Assembly: GCA_036852015.1 (NCBI GenBank) | Contig: JAANDG010000443.1 | Span: 1-64,000 of the forward strand | From: Pelodera strongyloides | Taxonomy: Eukaryota > Nematoda > Chromadorea > Rhabditida > Rhabditidae | Length of the DNA: 64,000 nucleotides | Direction: 5' to 3' | Part shown: piece by piece, positions 11,304 through 23,911 of the stretch | Position numbering within the stretch: position 1 is the stretch's first letter | Layout: each line of letters opens with the position of its first letter | The notes under the pieces: model-generated | What the model was told of the DNA's origin: nothing | Databases searched by the model: none | The model's input: the letters and a program-made list of their open reading frames with translations, nothing else | Position numbers and translations under genes: made by a program

Positions 11304-13469
11304 GTAAGTTTTGGCCCTTCTTTGAAAGGTAAGGCAGTCGTTGTGATAATTTTTGGCTTAGGCTTGGGCTTCCTCTGATTGTCTATGAATGCGGGACACG
11401 GATTGCTTGTACTTTGTGGACGTGCCACTGTAACACTATACGTTATACAGACTGAACGCAGTCTCATGTGTTTACTGATGATCTTATCATAAGCTGCCAA
11501 TGAGTGACTTATTCGTAATGGCGTTCTTTAAGGATATAAGCTTTGGTTCATCCATGCAAAAATTTTAGAGCATCATATATAAAATATTTTGACGCTGACT
11601 TGTGTATACGCTTACAAAAGTGTTAAAGCGAAATCCAGCTGGTCGCATTTCTTTAAAATTACGATATCATTCGTCTCCTCGACATTTTTGGCATGATTTG
11701 GAGAAAGACCAACCTCAGATGAGATATTGATACAATCAGATCTTATAAGGCGAAAATCCGCGTTTAGTGGCACAATATCGTCAGACAAATCGAATAGCAC
11801 AGGAAAACAAAATAATTGCCGAAACCACCGAAAAACCGTCGCTGGCCCGGCACGAATTGGGTTTTACCGAAAAAAACCATCTGATGCCTGGTTCGTGACT
11901 GGCGCGTGACCATTAGAGTGCCTGCAACGGTCGATATTGCTAATTTACTACCCATATATTTCAATTTATTTTTTAACAAGCAGGCAAAGAGTATTGCTTT
12001 CGGCAATGGAAAATAAAGCTGATAATACAGACACGTAACATACTTCTTCTATATTTCTACAGTTTGTTTGTTTGTTTGTTTTCATGTTTTTTTCTGATTC
12101 AGTCTTTCAGACTATTGAATAAAGCTGTTTTCTTTAAACTAGATTGTTACTGCATCCTATGTTTGCACACGTAATCCTGGGCTCTTTGTAACTTTGTATG
12201 TAGTTTGGCGTTTATATGAAGAATTTATTTTACTTTCACCACGTATAGTCCACTTTGGTTTTAAATATTAGGTTCTAAACTGATCTAAACTTAATTGGGT
12301 ATGAAGTACCAGGAAATTGACTGTTTTCCTCCGTCACGTGATTACAGACTTGGGAAGCTAAACTGCGCCCCTGGTGGTAGCAAATTACGAAGAGTTTTTT
12401 TTATTTAGAACTATGATGTTTGGTGTTCGTAACGACAAGTGGACTTCTGTGAAAATTGCATTTAAAGCGAAATGATAGCTCCTTTGGAACATTTGCATAT
12501 GATAAGCAAATCCTATGTATCCTATGCTAATTTTGTACGATTGCCGTGGACGATCCTACAAAACTAGCATAGGATACATAGGATTTGCTTATCATATGCA
12601 AATTTTCCAAAGGGGCTAGCATTTCGCTTTAACTATGAGTATTGCGTTAACGTTTGCGATTATTGTTAGTCAAGAATTATTAGACTTATTACTGAAGTAG
12701 TTAACTGTGAAATGCACTGGTATTTACAGAATCGGTTCTTGGCTGAAGTCATCGACGTCGTCAGCGAAGCGCATCAGCGCAGGCTGACTCGATTAGATGT
12801 CAGCGCGGGCAAATTTTGTGTGTGTATGTGGGCTAGAGGCGGAGTGGCACACCTGCGGGCGCCGCAATGGGCACAATGCTATAATGTTTAACATTCTGTA
12901 TCGGTCTAGGCTAATCCGTAGAAATATTAACTGAGACCTGAGACTACATGTCCGGCGAAAAACTAGCTATGTCGTATTGTAATTAGTAACTAAGATTCCA
13001 GATTTTTTTTCCAGACTCCGGAAGTAAAAGAGACAGTAGTTGTCATTAGCTTCAGAAACTCGAAAGCAATTAGGAGCCATGTAATCATCCGATTTGTAAA
13101 CGTCCAATTTGGTGTCCTTCCGTCCAGCTAATTGGTGATTATAAAATAAGCTTCATTTACGGAAAACTTATGTTGACTAAGGTTTGTGTCGTTTATTACA
13201 AATACACTATGCGCAAATTTTTGCGGTACACCAATACTTCCTCTTAGCATCTAGATTTTTTAGCATTTCTAAACTTGAAATATAGTAAAGCCTGAACATT
13301 TAGTTTTGTACGAGTATCTGTCAATAACAATCTAAATAAGTGCAAATGACTAACATACTCGTTATGCTGAAAAACAGAAATACTCTTTTCAGCTGCCATT
13401 TATTGTTTTGCTAAGCTTCCTATTTCATAGGGGGGAGATATTATAAAAAATACCATAAGAAAATTATTC

Positions 13470-15857
13470 ATGGGCCCCGGTGTCTATGACTTTCTATCGT
13501 GTGCGACAACAATAACGCTTTCTATTCCTTTATATTATGTTATGTTTGTGTTCACGAAATATCACTTCAAATTCGGCTTCAAACGCATTGCCGACAGATT
13601 GTTCTACATGTGCATGCTCAATGTGGGTGCTTATCATACGTGCGCCCCATTTCCATTCGGCGCGCATTTTGTGTCCCATTTCTTTGCGGCGCGCAGTTTG
13701 TGCCCCGTAAAGGTGCGGCGCGCCACTCGTCGGTTCTCAGTGTCTCTGCATATCACTAAAGCAAAATAACGGCTGGGTTTTGAACGAGTCGTGGATGGAC
13801 AGCTGCATTCTTTTGCTTTTATGCAAACTGTGGTTGCTTTGAGGGTTGGCTTTTATTCTAATACATGCACATTTGCACATGCTACATAAGAAAGCCGGTG
13901 TAGCTTCAAAAAACCGGCCGTTATTTCGCTTATTCGCATTCTTTCAGGGACTTTGGAGTAATTTGCTCTTCACGATGGCACTGCGCGTCGCATTTCTGGG
14001 TATCCTACCATTCTATGGCTTCATTAGCCCTATGGTGGCTTCAGTCTGGCACTTTCTTATGTATGCAAGCGTTTATAATGCCGGAATGGGCGGAGTTGTG
14101 ATTGCAATAAAACGAACATGTGCTGTTGTTTTCGATACATACTATTCCATAATTGACTCCGAAGCGGTAGGTGGAACTTGACAGGGTAGCTTTGTCGCGC
14201 CTTGCGCAAGTTAACTTGTTATATTCATGTTTATTTATGATATGCAATTCTAATTCAAAGGTAACCCTAAATCACTCTAAAGGTTAACTCTAAAGGTAAC
14301 ATTAAATTATTTCGGAGGTAACCCTAATTGTAAGATACCACGCTTCACAACGCATCATACTTACAATGGACCAAACTACAAAGAACACACGAACAAGAAC
14401 AAACACTAAGCATTATCAACTAAATTAAGCTAGAATAAGCAATTAAATGAAGCTGTTTGCGACGTGATGTGACAAAACGTTGGTGGAAAAAAAACGTATC
14501 GTCCGCGGTGTAATGATGCCCTCTTTGGGTAAGAGAAAACAAGAAATTATAGATTGATTGTAAATTTCACCAATCTCTCATGATTGGTGTCTGTGTCCAT
14601 GGCTTATCGACCCTTGTTTGTCTACTCTAGTTTTTTTTCTTTACAAGCAGATCACAACTAATTCCAGCTTTGGAAACGTTACTTCTACATTGTCGTTCTA
14701 CTGATGCCGGGCTTGATGCATTTACTCTTGCTAAAAATGATCTTCCTTGGTGCTAGATTTATCCACGTTGAGGGCACCACTTCGTTCTTATTTGGCTCGG
14801 CCACTAAGGACGTATGTTTTGTTAAATAAGTAAACAAATACATAAGTAAAGCACTTAAGATGTACGTTTTGTTAATTTTTGTTAATTAAATAAATAAATA
14901 AAGCAGGTTGCGCTATTGTTGACAAGTTGAGCTTACCTACGTACTAGGTAACGCGATTTTGGCTAGTGAAGTTGACATGGACGGAACAAAACGATGCAAG
15001 CACTCCATTATATATCTACCAAACCCGCAGGGTGCCAGTTCATTTCTGAAGCCGGGCCGGATGTACAGGCCTTTACACGTCGCAGCCAATATTCTCGGAA
15101 AGACGATTTACCTCCGCCAGCTACCAAAACAAACTTATTTCTAGGAAATCACCCCAATCATAACTTACACCTTAACAATTGTTATACCTACAACGGAACT
15201 TTTTCTCAATCTCGCAACGGTGGTATATATAATCCGACTGCGAAATCGAACTGTCAAATACTCTGGAGCTGGTGCTGAGCTAAATTTATTATATTATTCC
15301 ATATTTTGCTTTCTCTGTGATGTGGTTAAAGCAACTATGAATGTAAGTCGAATTATCAAAAAAAACTCCAAACTCAAAAATGCGTTTATGGGCGTAAAAA
15401 ACTTCCTATACACATTGCTTTTGTGACACTAGTTTGACATGCACACTTATTTTCGGTTAAAGCACTTTTTTCGGTTTTTGAAACACATCGAGTAAACCAG
15501 CATCCTTATGCAGCTTATGCAAATGAACGTAAATTAGAATAAGAAATCGAGCTAAATTCAAGCAAATTATCATAAATACGTACAAATTCAGGTGTCACGC
15601 TGCGTTTCAAAAACCGGCCGGTATTTCGCCTTAATCGTTGTTTACATTATGTTATGTACTACACTGTTTAGGTACTTCACCACGAGAGTTCAAATCCTAT
15701 GGTACAAGCATTCACCATTAGAGGAATACCTGCCTCCGTCGATATTGCTAACTTACTGCCGATATATTTTAACCTATTCATTAATGCGAAATCACGGGAA
15801 ATATGTTTTGGAAAGACAAAACAAATCGGAATCCATTCTCTACCAACGCTTACTTAA
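13470..15857 (+). pseudogene. Second copy of the chemoreceptor gene, damaged TM4
   Basis: Duplicate of 7,633-10,020. The TM1 exon starts at 13,470, TM2-TM3 is 13,948-14,166, TM5-TM6 is 15,145-15,342 and TM7 is 15,672-15,857. The last two exons are unbroken. In the TM4 candidate region one base change turns the CLLSF stretch into a TAG stop (ctactctag near 14,630) and Cys becomes Ser. If the TM4 reading is right, this copy is a recent pseudogene and the first copy is the working one. Confidence 0.55.
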
Positions 15858-16632
15858 ACGTTTTTCTTTGTGATAATTTTCATAAATTTGTTTCCCTCTT
15901 GAACCTAAGCGGTGAGACGCGAAAGACTGTTCAACGCACCGAGAATCTGGCGATACACTGGCGAAAACTGGATGGGTTGGGTGCGCGGCGAGATTTAGGC
16001 GCACTAGGTTTTTTCGCCGCGCGCAATGGACATTCGAATAGAGTGAACTGAACGGGCAGCCTGGATCTATGCCGATTTATAAGAATCTCTCAATTTCGAA
16101 AAATATTTATGAACATTACGACCTTTATGAGTACAGTCAGTTTATCAATAAATCAATAAATCGATTACTCATCGTTCATATGCATAAAGAGTTCAATGAA
16201 CAAAAATATGACGTGCAGTACAACCAAAAAAAAAAAGTTGTGCCGCTAGAATCATTGTAAACAGGTTGTTGTTGCTCTATAGCAATTACTGCACAACCAT
16301 CACTTATTGTAAGTGATAGTCACTCGGACAAAATTTGAAACGTACATTGAATATGGAATATCATCGAAATGCTCTTCATAAAAATTGTCCACGAACTTTT
16401 TCTAATTGTTCGCTTTTCTTGTGCGCTAGTGAAGGTACGTGTTTTTTTATTAATTTTCCTAAGTGAAATCAGTTGGTAAGGAAGCGTTTTTTTTTTGCTG
16501 AAACTGAGTATCGAGTTTCCAAAATAACAGTTTCAATACCGTAAGAAATGCGTATTCGCTATAAGATTTGAGAAATTCTGAAGTTTTCTTATAAACATGT
16601 AAAAATCACTTTATATACGTGGGTCTCAGTCT

Positions 16633-17029
16633 TTAAAGGGACAGGCCCATCAAAGTAAACCTATATTTACGATACGTTCATAATGACTATCAAGCATTTT
16701 TATTACAATATATACAAACTAAATTTCACATTTATTTGCCATGGAAAACTTTTTGACGATGCGCTCACCTTAAATGTATACCGTAAAGCCGCAAATATCC
16801 TTGTCGTCTATGCAAATTTATCGTGAAATTATAATGCGATTAAAATTTGCATTTATAGCTTTGAAATCTGCAGTTTTATGGTATACATATGCGTTGAGTG
16901 CATTGGAAAAAAGTTTTCCAGGGCGAATAATGGTGAAATTTAGTTTGTATATGTTGTAATAAAAATGCTTGATAGTCATTATGAACGTATCGTAAATATA
17001 GGTTTATTTTGATGGGCCTGTCCCTTTAA
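16633..17029. mobile_element. TTAA palindromic element, family A (unit 2)
   Basis: Copy of 10,793-11,189 carried by the 5.84-kb duplication. It is immediately upstream of the intact membrane-protein gene at 17,054. Confidence 0.9.
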
Positions 17030-17053
17030 GTGTATTTTGCAGAAAGAGAGCAG

Positions 17054-20000
17054 ATGCGGCTCAACTACCAAATTGTGCTTTCCTTGGCCCTGTTCTTCAT
17101 CGGGGTCGAACCACACAATTTTGTCCGTTGTGACAAAGCATATGTAAGTTTTGGCCCTTCCTTGAAAGGTAAGGCAGTCGTTGTGATAATTTTTGGCTTA
17201 GGCTTGGGCTTCCCCTGATTGTCTATGAATGCGGGACACGGATTGCTTGTACTTTGTGGACGTGCCACTGTAACACTATACGTTATACAGACTGAACGCA
17301 GTCTCATGTGTTTACTGATGATCTTATCATAAGCTGCCAATAAGTGACTTATTCGTAATGGCGTTCTTTAAGGATATAAGCTTTGGTTCATCCATGCAAA
17401 AATTTTAGAGCGTCATATATAAAATATTTTGACGCTGACTTGTGTATACGCTTACAAAAGTGTTAAAGCGAAATACCAGCTGGTCGCATTTCTTTAAAAT
17501 TACGATATCATTCGTCTCCTCGACATTTTTGGCATGATTTGGAGAAAGACCAATCTCAGATGAGATATTGATACAATGAGATCTTATAAGGCGAAAATCC
17601 GCGTTTAGTGGCACAATATCGTCAGACAATTCGAATTGCACAGGAAAACAAAATAATTGCCGAAACCACCGAAAAACCCGTCGCTGGCCCGTCACGAATT
17701 GGGTTTTTTCCGAAAAAAACCATCTGATGCCTGGTTCGTGACTGGCGCGTGACCATTTGGTGACCAATTGAAGCCTCATGGCCACAAAGTGGTCACCAAA
17801 TGGGCTGGCGCAAGAAGAAAAACCAGCCGTCACCTGGGTTCATCCCTTTCCTATGTAGGAGCGAAAATTCAGAGATTTCCAATTCAACGAGATTTCATCG
17901 AATCGAGTCTTGGTCGCACGAGGATGTCGTCGACTTTCTGGCAAACCATGGAAGTAAGATTCAAGGAATGTCCTCAAGTAAGCTTGTGATAATAATAAGA
18001 TAAACACCGATAATCATATGGTTGTGGAGAAATCCCTACAAGGTAAAACAAAACAGTTTTTAGTTTTGGAATATGACTTGCTGATGTTAAAGCGAACTAC
18101 ATTCCGGTTTTTGAAACGCATCGTGGACAACTGCATTTTAATGTTTCATACGCAAATGTACATAACTTATAATAAAAAAATAAACCCCAAGTCGCCGGCA
18201 CTTAGGATTCCTGCATGAGAATTCAATTGTTCCACGATGCGTTTCAAAAACCGGCTGGTATATCGCTTAAAAAAACGTCCCTTTACTTTATAATTATAAT
18301 TCAGCTCGTTACTGATGTGACCGTGCATGAGTGCGATTACGCTACACTATTTGATGATATGCGAGAAATTTGCGAGGCTTTTGATAAGGTGATAATGATC
18401 AAAGAGAGCTAATGATAAGCCACAATGGAGAAATACAAACGTCAATTATCGTTTTTTTAAGTTATGGGATACTTAAACTTTTAAAGGGATCGGTTTACCT
18501 GAAATAGTGTCTGTTTTTTTGTTTCTTTATTTTCTATAAGAAATAATAAAAATTTGGAATGCAAAAAGTAGTGTTCTATTTCAATACTCACGAAGATATT
18601 GGGTGATAAAGTATTGGATTTATCCGGAATGCAAAAAGGGTAATTGTCCTAAATAAACAAAAAAAAACATACACTATTTCAGGTGAACCGATCCCTTTAA
18701 GTTGTGTTATTGATAAGACACCAAAGATTGATCGTACATCGTAATACAAACAAAAACACTTCAAACAAACACAAACAAAAACAGATCAATGCAGTGTTGT
18801 TAAATACCAAAGAACGGGTATATTAATTTCAGAACCTGACCAATTTGTGTAACAATACGCAAGAAGGATACGCAAATTATAATCCATGTATGCTGTACAA
18901 CAAACATATGCAAACCCGAACAACGACCACTACGCAAATGCCCACGACTACTGCTTCAAAAAGTAATATCTTATTTATTGAGTAATTTATAAACCTTTTA
19001 ACTTTAAGTACCAATGGGGATGTAAATAAGTGAGTGTAATTCAAAATGTAAATGTGCGCTAATCATGAAAATACATAATGTGATGTGTTTGATTTTGTCA
19101 TTGCAGTCAGATATAGAACCATGCAACGCGGTATGAAAACAAATTTTGCAAAAAAGTTTGAATCCAATGAAATATTCCTCGGAGCACTCTTTTAGAAGGA
19201 ACGCAAGGAAAGATTATTTTCCGAGAGCCATTCAAGCAAGGTATGGTCGATTTCATTGGGCTTTATACATTTTTTTCTCAAGTTGCAAATTAAATTTATT
19301 ATTTACTGTACACATATTTTAGACACTGGGAATTTGGAAACAGCGAATTTTCTAATTGGGCTGTGCATTGGCATAGTCATCGGGTAAGGTTGAACAGGAC
19401 TTTTTTTACTAACCTCTTCAGATATTACACAACGTTTTAACAACGTTTTAATTTATAATATAGAATATTTTTGTAGGGTATTTAGTTTAGCATGTGTTGT
19501 TGACTAACAATAAGTAAGTAATGTAATGTCAACGTTTCACCTTTCGACATTTTTGATGATGCCGAAAGATGAAACTTTGACGGGAAGATTTGGTGTACAT
19601 CTGTCCAACCTGTCTTATCGGGAGTCGTGCTAAGCTTGAAGATTCTACCTAGTCTATGAAATTTTCTGCTCCCAAGTGGAGCACACGTACGTCAAACGTT
19701 AACTAAGTTAATTATGCTAGGGTATACTGCCAAGCCAAGTTTAAAGGGATCAGCTCACCTTAAATTGTGTCTGTTTTTTTTTTGTTTCTTTATTTTCTAT
19801 AAGGGATAATAAAAATTTGGAATAGAAAAAGTAGTGTTCAATTTCAATACTCACGAAGATATTGGGTGATAAAGTGGTGGATTGATCGGGCCGAAATGCA
19901 AAAAGGGCAATTATCCTATACAAACAAGGCAGGACAATTGCCCTTTTTGCATTTCGGCCCGATCAATCCACCACTTTATCACCCAATATCTTCGTGAGTA

Positions 20001-20325
20001 TTGAAATTGAATACTTCCTTTTCTATTCCAAATTTTTACTATCCCTTATAGAAAATAAAGAAACAAAAAAAAACAGACGCAATTTAAGGTGAGCTGATCC
20101 CTTTAACATCTACAATTTCTGTGTGCAAGAGGCTTAAACAGTCCAACATCACCCTTCAGCTCTGACGCCTCAAAATTAGAACTTGATAGAATTATCCAAA
20201 CCACTATGTCACTAATTACAAGAAGTGCGTAAGTGTTGCACATTTCCAGAGAACTGATCGCTAGTTTCATGACGTATTTCTGCTACGGAGAATACTATAG
20301 ATATTTTTTGTACGTTTTACCATAA
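17054..20325 (+). CDS. Small Cys-rich type I membrane protein (unrecognised family), copy 1
   Basis: Seven exons: 17,054-17,143, 17,873-17,977, 18,305-18,388, 18,833-18,962, 19,196-19,240, 19,323-19,383 and 20,250-20,325. All join in matching phase to about 196 residues. Order: signal peptide; Cys-containing ectodomain (FKECPQ, TVHECDYATLFDDM, ICEAFDK); Thr-rich stalk (RTTTTTQMPTTTASK); one membrane helix (ETANFLIGLCIGIVIGELIA); a short Tyr-rich tail (CYGEYYRYFLYVLP) and TAA. AATAAA overlaps the stop. The paralogue at 42,602 has the same exon plan. I do not recognise the ectodomain; a cell-surface role is inferred. A palindromic element lies in intron 2. Confidence 0.8.
18481..18700. mobile_element. 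TTAA palindromic element, family B
   Basis: Begins TTAAAGGGATCGGTTTACCT and ends in the reverse complement AGGTGAACCGATCCCTTTAA. It lies in intron 3 of the membrane-protein gene. Other copies: 19,742-20,106 (same gene, intron 6) and 49,239-49,600 (intron of the F-box gene). Confidence 0.85.
19742..20106. mobile_element. TTAA palindromic element, family B
   Basis: The two halves are almost perfect reverse complements from TTAAAGGGATCAGCTCACCT to AGGTGAGCTGATCCCTTTAA. The centre is near 19,925. Confidence 0.9.
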
Positions 20326-20329
20326 TAAA

Positions 20330-21394
20330 GTTCTTATTGCATTTCAAAAAAAGGAGGGCCAAGCTATAGTGTCTAACCACAAGTTTTCTGCCATTTCAAG
20401 CATTCGATATTGTATTTACAATATATTAAATTTATGTTTAAATGTACGACTAGTACGCAGTTTGTGAGTCGATGGCGGTACCTACCTTGTACATAATGCC
20501 TAATATCTAAAAGATATCATTGCCTATTGCTTTTCACATAATTATTAACCCATTTTTAGAAAGAAATATCTCGACGAAGATGCTCAAGATGTTAGTGTTT
20601 TGATAACGATTAATTATTATAATTATCAGTGTGAAATCGAGCGAGCTACTACCAGCTATACGGTAATAGAGAGAGATAGAGAGAATGAGCGGTAAGGGGA
20701 GAGTTTGCATCTCCGTAATATTTGACATTTTTCTTACTTCAGAAAACACAATATGTGCGAGCTGATGTTGACAAAAGTGTGAGTATTTAGATTTTACACG
20801 TTATTATCTGTTAGCAAATACTTATTAGCACATCATTGTGAAGCACAGTGTCGTCCTAACAAATGATTATGTGCTAACAGTAATATGCATCCTTGATTAT
20901 ACTATCCATCCTTGATCGACTATTTTCACAACTATTCGTATGCGATATCGTATGCATGCATTGCATGCATTACGCAAAAAAACAATACCACACAATTTTA
21001 TTTTAATGATTCCAGACGTCAACATCTGTTCTTTTGGGAGAAAAATCACGCAGTACTGCACCAACGGAAAAGAAATATGGTGCGTGTGTATGTGTGTTTA
21101 TGTTTTTATGTGTTTATATGTAACATGTGCGTGCGTATGTGAATGTGTGCGCAAATGTGTGTATATATGTGTAAAATATAGCATTTGTGTGTCCACATGT
21201 GTGTAGTTTGTAGATGCGGTGGAGACACAGCCTCGTTGGGCGTTTTTATCTCTACCGTATTATGCAAAATATTAATTGTTCGCTTAGCGCGAGACCTATA
21301 GCTCACGGGAACACATAATATAATACCGTTACACATTGAACGACGACTGTTAGAATTGCCCATATTGCCCATAGTTTCTTTATTGTGAAACCGT
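20330..21394. other. No supported gene
   Basis: AT-rich intergenic sequence. There are TG-rich runs at about 21,080-21,190 and short gagagagataga runs at about 20,670. The open frames here are repeat- or composition-driven. Confidence 0.6.
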
Positions 21395-21575
21395 TTAAAG
21401 CGAAATACCGGCCGGTTCTTGAAACATTGAAGACACTAGCATTCTTATGCAGCATATGCAAATCAACATAAATTAGAATAAAAACATAGAGGTAAATTCG
21501 AGCACCTTTGCATAAATACGTAGGAATTCAGCTGTCCACGATGCGTTTCAAAAACCGGCCGGTACTTCGCTTTAA
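21395..21575. mobile_element. TTAA palindromic element, family S
   Basis: TTAAAGCGAAATACCGGCCG with reverse-complement end cggccggtacttcgctttaa. Relatives: 9,619-9,797 and 15,457-15,634 (chemoreceptor introns), 18,087-18,270 (membrane-protein intron 2) and 41,313-41,486. Related sequence also lies in the palindrome arms. Confidence 0.85.
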
Positions 21576-22459
21576 CTCCATTACCATTTCAGATGCATCT
21601 CTACTTGCGGGAACGCCCGTGCAAGTGCTCAATTCCAATTTGGTGAAAATTTAAAAAGTCACAGTTTAGGTATATTATTTTTGTGTATTTCCATTTAGCT
21701 TACAAATAACATTCTTTTTTGTTTGTTTATGATCTATGGAGTCATCGCTGTAGTTATTTCACAGAAAACCCGACATTCAAGAAAATGGTTTAGGAAACAG
21801 CCAGTATAGTTTCTTTTCGCAAATATGCTTATCAGAAGTTTATACTTTCAGAGAAGCTCGTCCACAAAAGTAAACATCTATCCCCACTTTTGATGAGAAC
21901 AACGTTCGACAGCATGCCAGCATGCTTCAGAATGGAGCGATAACAAGTTTTCTGATTTAGCAACCATATAAACGATATTAATTATATGTATTTGCTACAT
22001 AGTGCAGTATACGTTAGTGTATTTCTATGACCACTAAAAGTGACCGACATAAAACGAATTGATTTGCATGGTCTATTTAGATATGTTATCTACTGCTTCT
22101 CAAAATTGTATGTCGTTAAGTAAATCCTAGCCTTTTCTCACGATCAATTGAGAATGTATTGCTTTATTAGTTACTTGTTTTGTTTTGAAGGCCGAAAACA
22201 AGGAGAACCTCTTATTAAAATAAGTTCTATTCCGAAAATCAAAGCGCCCCACTTTAGTGACTTGCAGTTTCATTATTCCGCATTGTTGTTTTTACGTTCA
22301 ATGAGATTAAAAAAAAAATGAGCTAAACATTATTATATTTATTTCGTTGCTCGGCATAAATAATCAACAGGCTGAGGGGGAACTTTTCTTCTCTATTGTA
22401 CTATATTTGGGAGTGGTTAAAAATAGGGGTTACATGAAGTGCGCCTGAGGACTGACCTT
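21576..22459. other. No supported gene
   Basis: Intergenic, AT-rich. I see no exon pair with agreeing splice phases and no repeat beyond the flanking elements. Confidence 0.5.
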
Positions 22460-22875
22460 TTAAAGGGACGCGGTCACCGTTTTGACCGTTAGGGCGCATT
22501 CGAGTTGGGCAAAATGTATAAATTTCGCGAAATATTCTGTTCGAGTTGATAGGGTGAGAGATTGTTGACAAATAAGAGGGCCCAGAAAAAAAACACTTTC
22601 AAGACTCTGCGTCTCTCATATGAGCGGGCTATTTCACAGCGCGCTAACACTGGCCAACAGTGAACTCGAACTGATTATTTCGTTTTTTGCCCAACTCGAA
22701 TGCGCCCTTATGTATACTTTGTGTGTTTATTGACTGCACAATTTTTCGTCATCATTTTACTCGCTGTTGGCGCATTCCTTGCAAAACTTTTTCCCAACAC
22801 TATGCGTCATAAATAATGAAGATAATTAAAACACAAAGTATACATAAGGGCCAAAACTGTGACCGCGTCCTTTAA
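22460..22875. mobile_element. TTAA palindromic element with a second element nested inside
   Basis: Outer ends TTAAAGGGACGCGGTCACCG and its near reverse complement. Inside the left arm, at 22,489-22,710, is another palindrome (AGGGCGCATTCGAGTTGGGC / GCCCAACTCGAATGCGCCCT) flanked by TTA on both sides. Removing it restores the pairing of the outer arms (tatgtatactttgtg / cacaaagtatacata). Confidence 0.85.
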
Positions 22876-23369
22876 CGGAGGAGAATCAAGAAAAATAAAC
22901 CCACTATTTCATCTCTTTTGGCCACGTGCTATGTTTATTTTCAACTTCGAACCGGGAAAAAAACCAGGTAGAATTCTAATGTCTACTTTTTTTCTACTTT
23001 TTTTTCGGCGCGGGCTCCGAAGACGGTCAGATCCGACAACTTCCCGAACTCGTCCCGAGAAAGGTGTCGGAGTGTAATCAAAAGAAAGTTGTGGGAAACA
23101 AGTGAAAAGGCCTAGTTTCTCGAAAAAGACGGGAAAACTAACGGAGCAACACACATGGTATCTAGAGGAATTGTGATTTAGAAAAAAGCACAATGTAATA
23201 TATTAATTATAATAATCTAAAGTAATTTTCTTGTTATCGAAACGTTTAATAACTTCAAGAAAAAACATCAAAAAAAATTATATGCAAGTTCAAGCGCAAT
23301 CAATTGGGCAAAAAAAGGCCAATGGGATATAAATAATCGAGCAAAAATTCTTCAAAGGTCTTTTTGAAG

Positions 23370-23815
23370 GCTAAGGGATTGGGGTCACTAGAAATAAGCT
23401 CTATTTTTAGTGTTTCTTTATTTCCTAAAATGGTTGGTTAACAAAAATGTCGAACACTAAAAATTAGTGCTCTGAGACATTAAAGGGATGGGGGTCAGCT
23501 CAAATTGCACAAATTGGACCGTTTGCTATTGTATGGCCGATAATAGTGCCAATACGAAAATTACTTTCAATTATCTACGCTCCTCGCAGCAGGAGCATCC
23601 TCGACTTGATCGGGAACATATCGGGGTTTCAGGATAATCATAGGATAATTCCTCAAGATGGCAGTGATAAAAATCAATAAATACCAGTTTGCCTAAAGTC
23701 TCCGTGAGGAGAGAGAGAGACTAGTTACTAACTGTTATATTCTAATTTTTAACACCATTTTAGAAGACAAAGATACTATAAAAACGGAATATCTATAGTG
23801 ACCCCCATCCCTTTC
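23370..23815. mobile_element. Diverged palindromic element
   Basis: gggattggggtcactag at the left and ctatagtgacccccatccct at the right are inverted. A TTAAAGGGATGGGGGTCAGC end inside at about 23,482 suggests a second element inserted in or beside it. It lies just downstream of the LRAT gene's stop. Confidence 0.55.
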
Positions 23816-23911
23816 TATACCGTCTATAAGTTCGCTTATGAAAGAGCTATGATAGGAACGGCATCTTATTCTAATGTTGCACTAACCGTGCAGAGTACAT
23901 ACTAAACTATT

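Larger units (their letters stand above)
6083..17754 (+). repeat. Direct tandem duplication, unit about 5.84 kb
   Basis: About 6,083-11,917 and 11,919-17,754 are near-identical at a constant offset of 5,834-5,840 bases. The unit holds the end of one chemoreceptor gene, a whole chemoreceptor gene, several palindromic elements and exon 1 of a membrane-protein gene. The junction is readable: unit 1 breaks off after gcgcgtgaccatt at about 11,913 and jumps to the chemoreceptor last exon, whereas unit 2 continues from the same point into the rest of the membrane-protein gene. Confidence 0.9.

Noticed and set aside
11225..11500. 91-codon minus-strand frame opposite the signal-peptide exon
   Set aside because: Antisense shadow of the exon and its intron, duplicated with the unit; no signals of its own.
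17880..17970. SAM-domain-like reading (WSHEDVVDFLANHGSKIQGM)
   Set aside because: Another frame of the same exon aligns with the paralogue exon at 43,141-43,227 and gives correct splice phases, so the SAM resemblance is a chance alternate frame.
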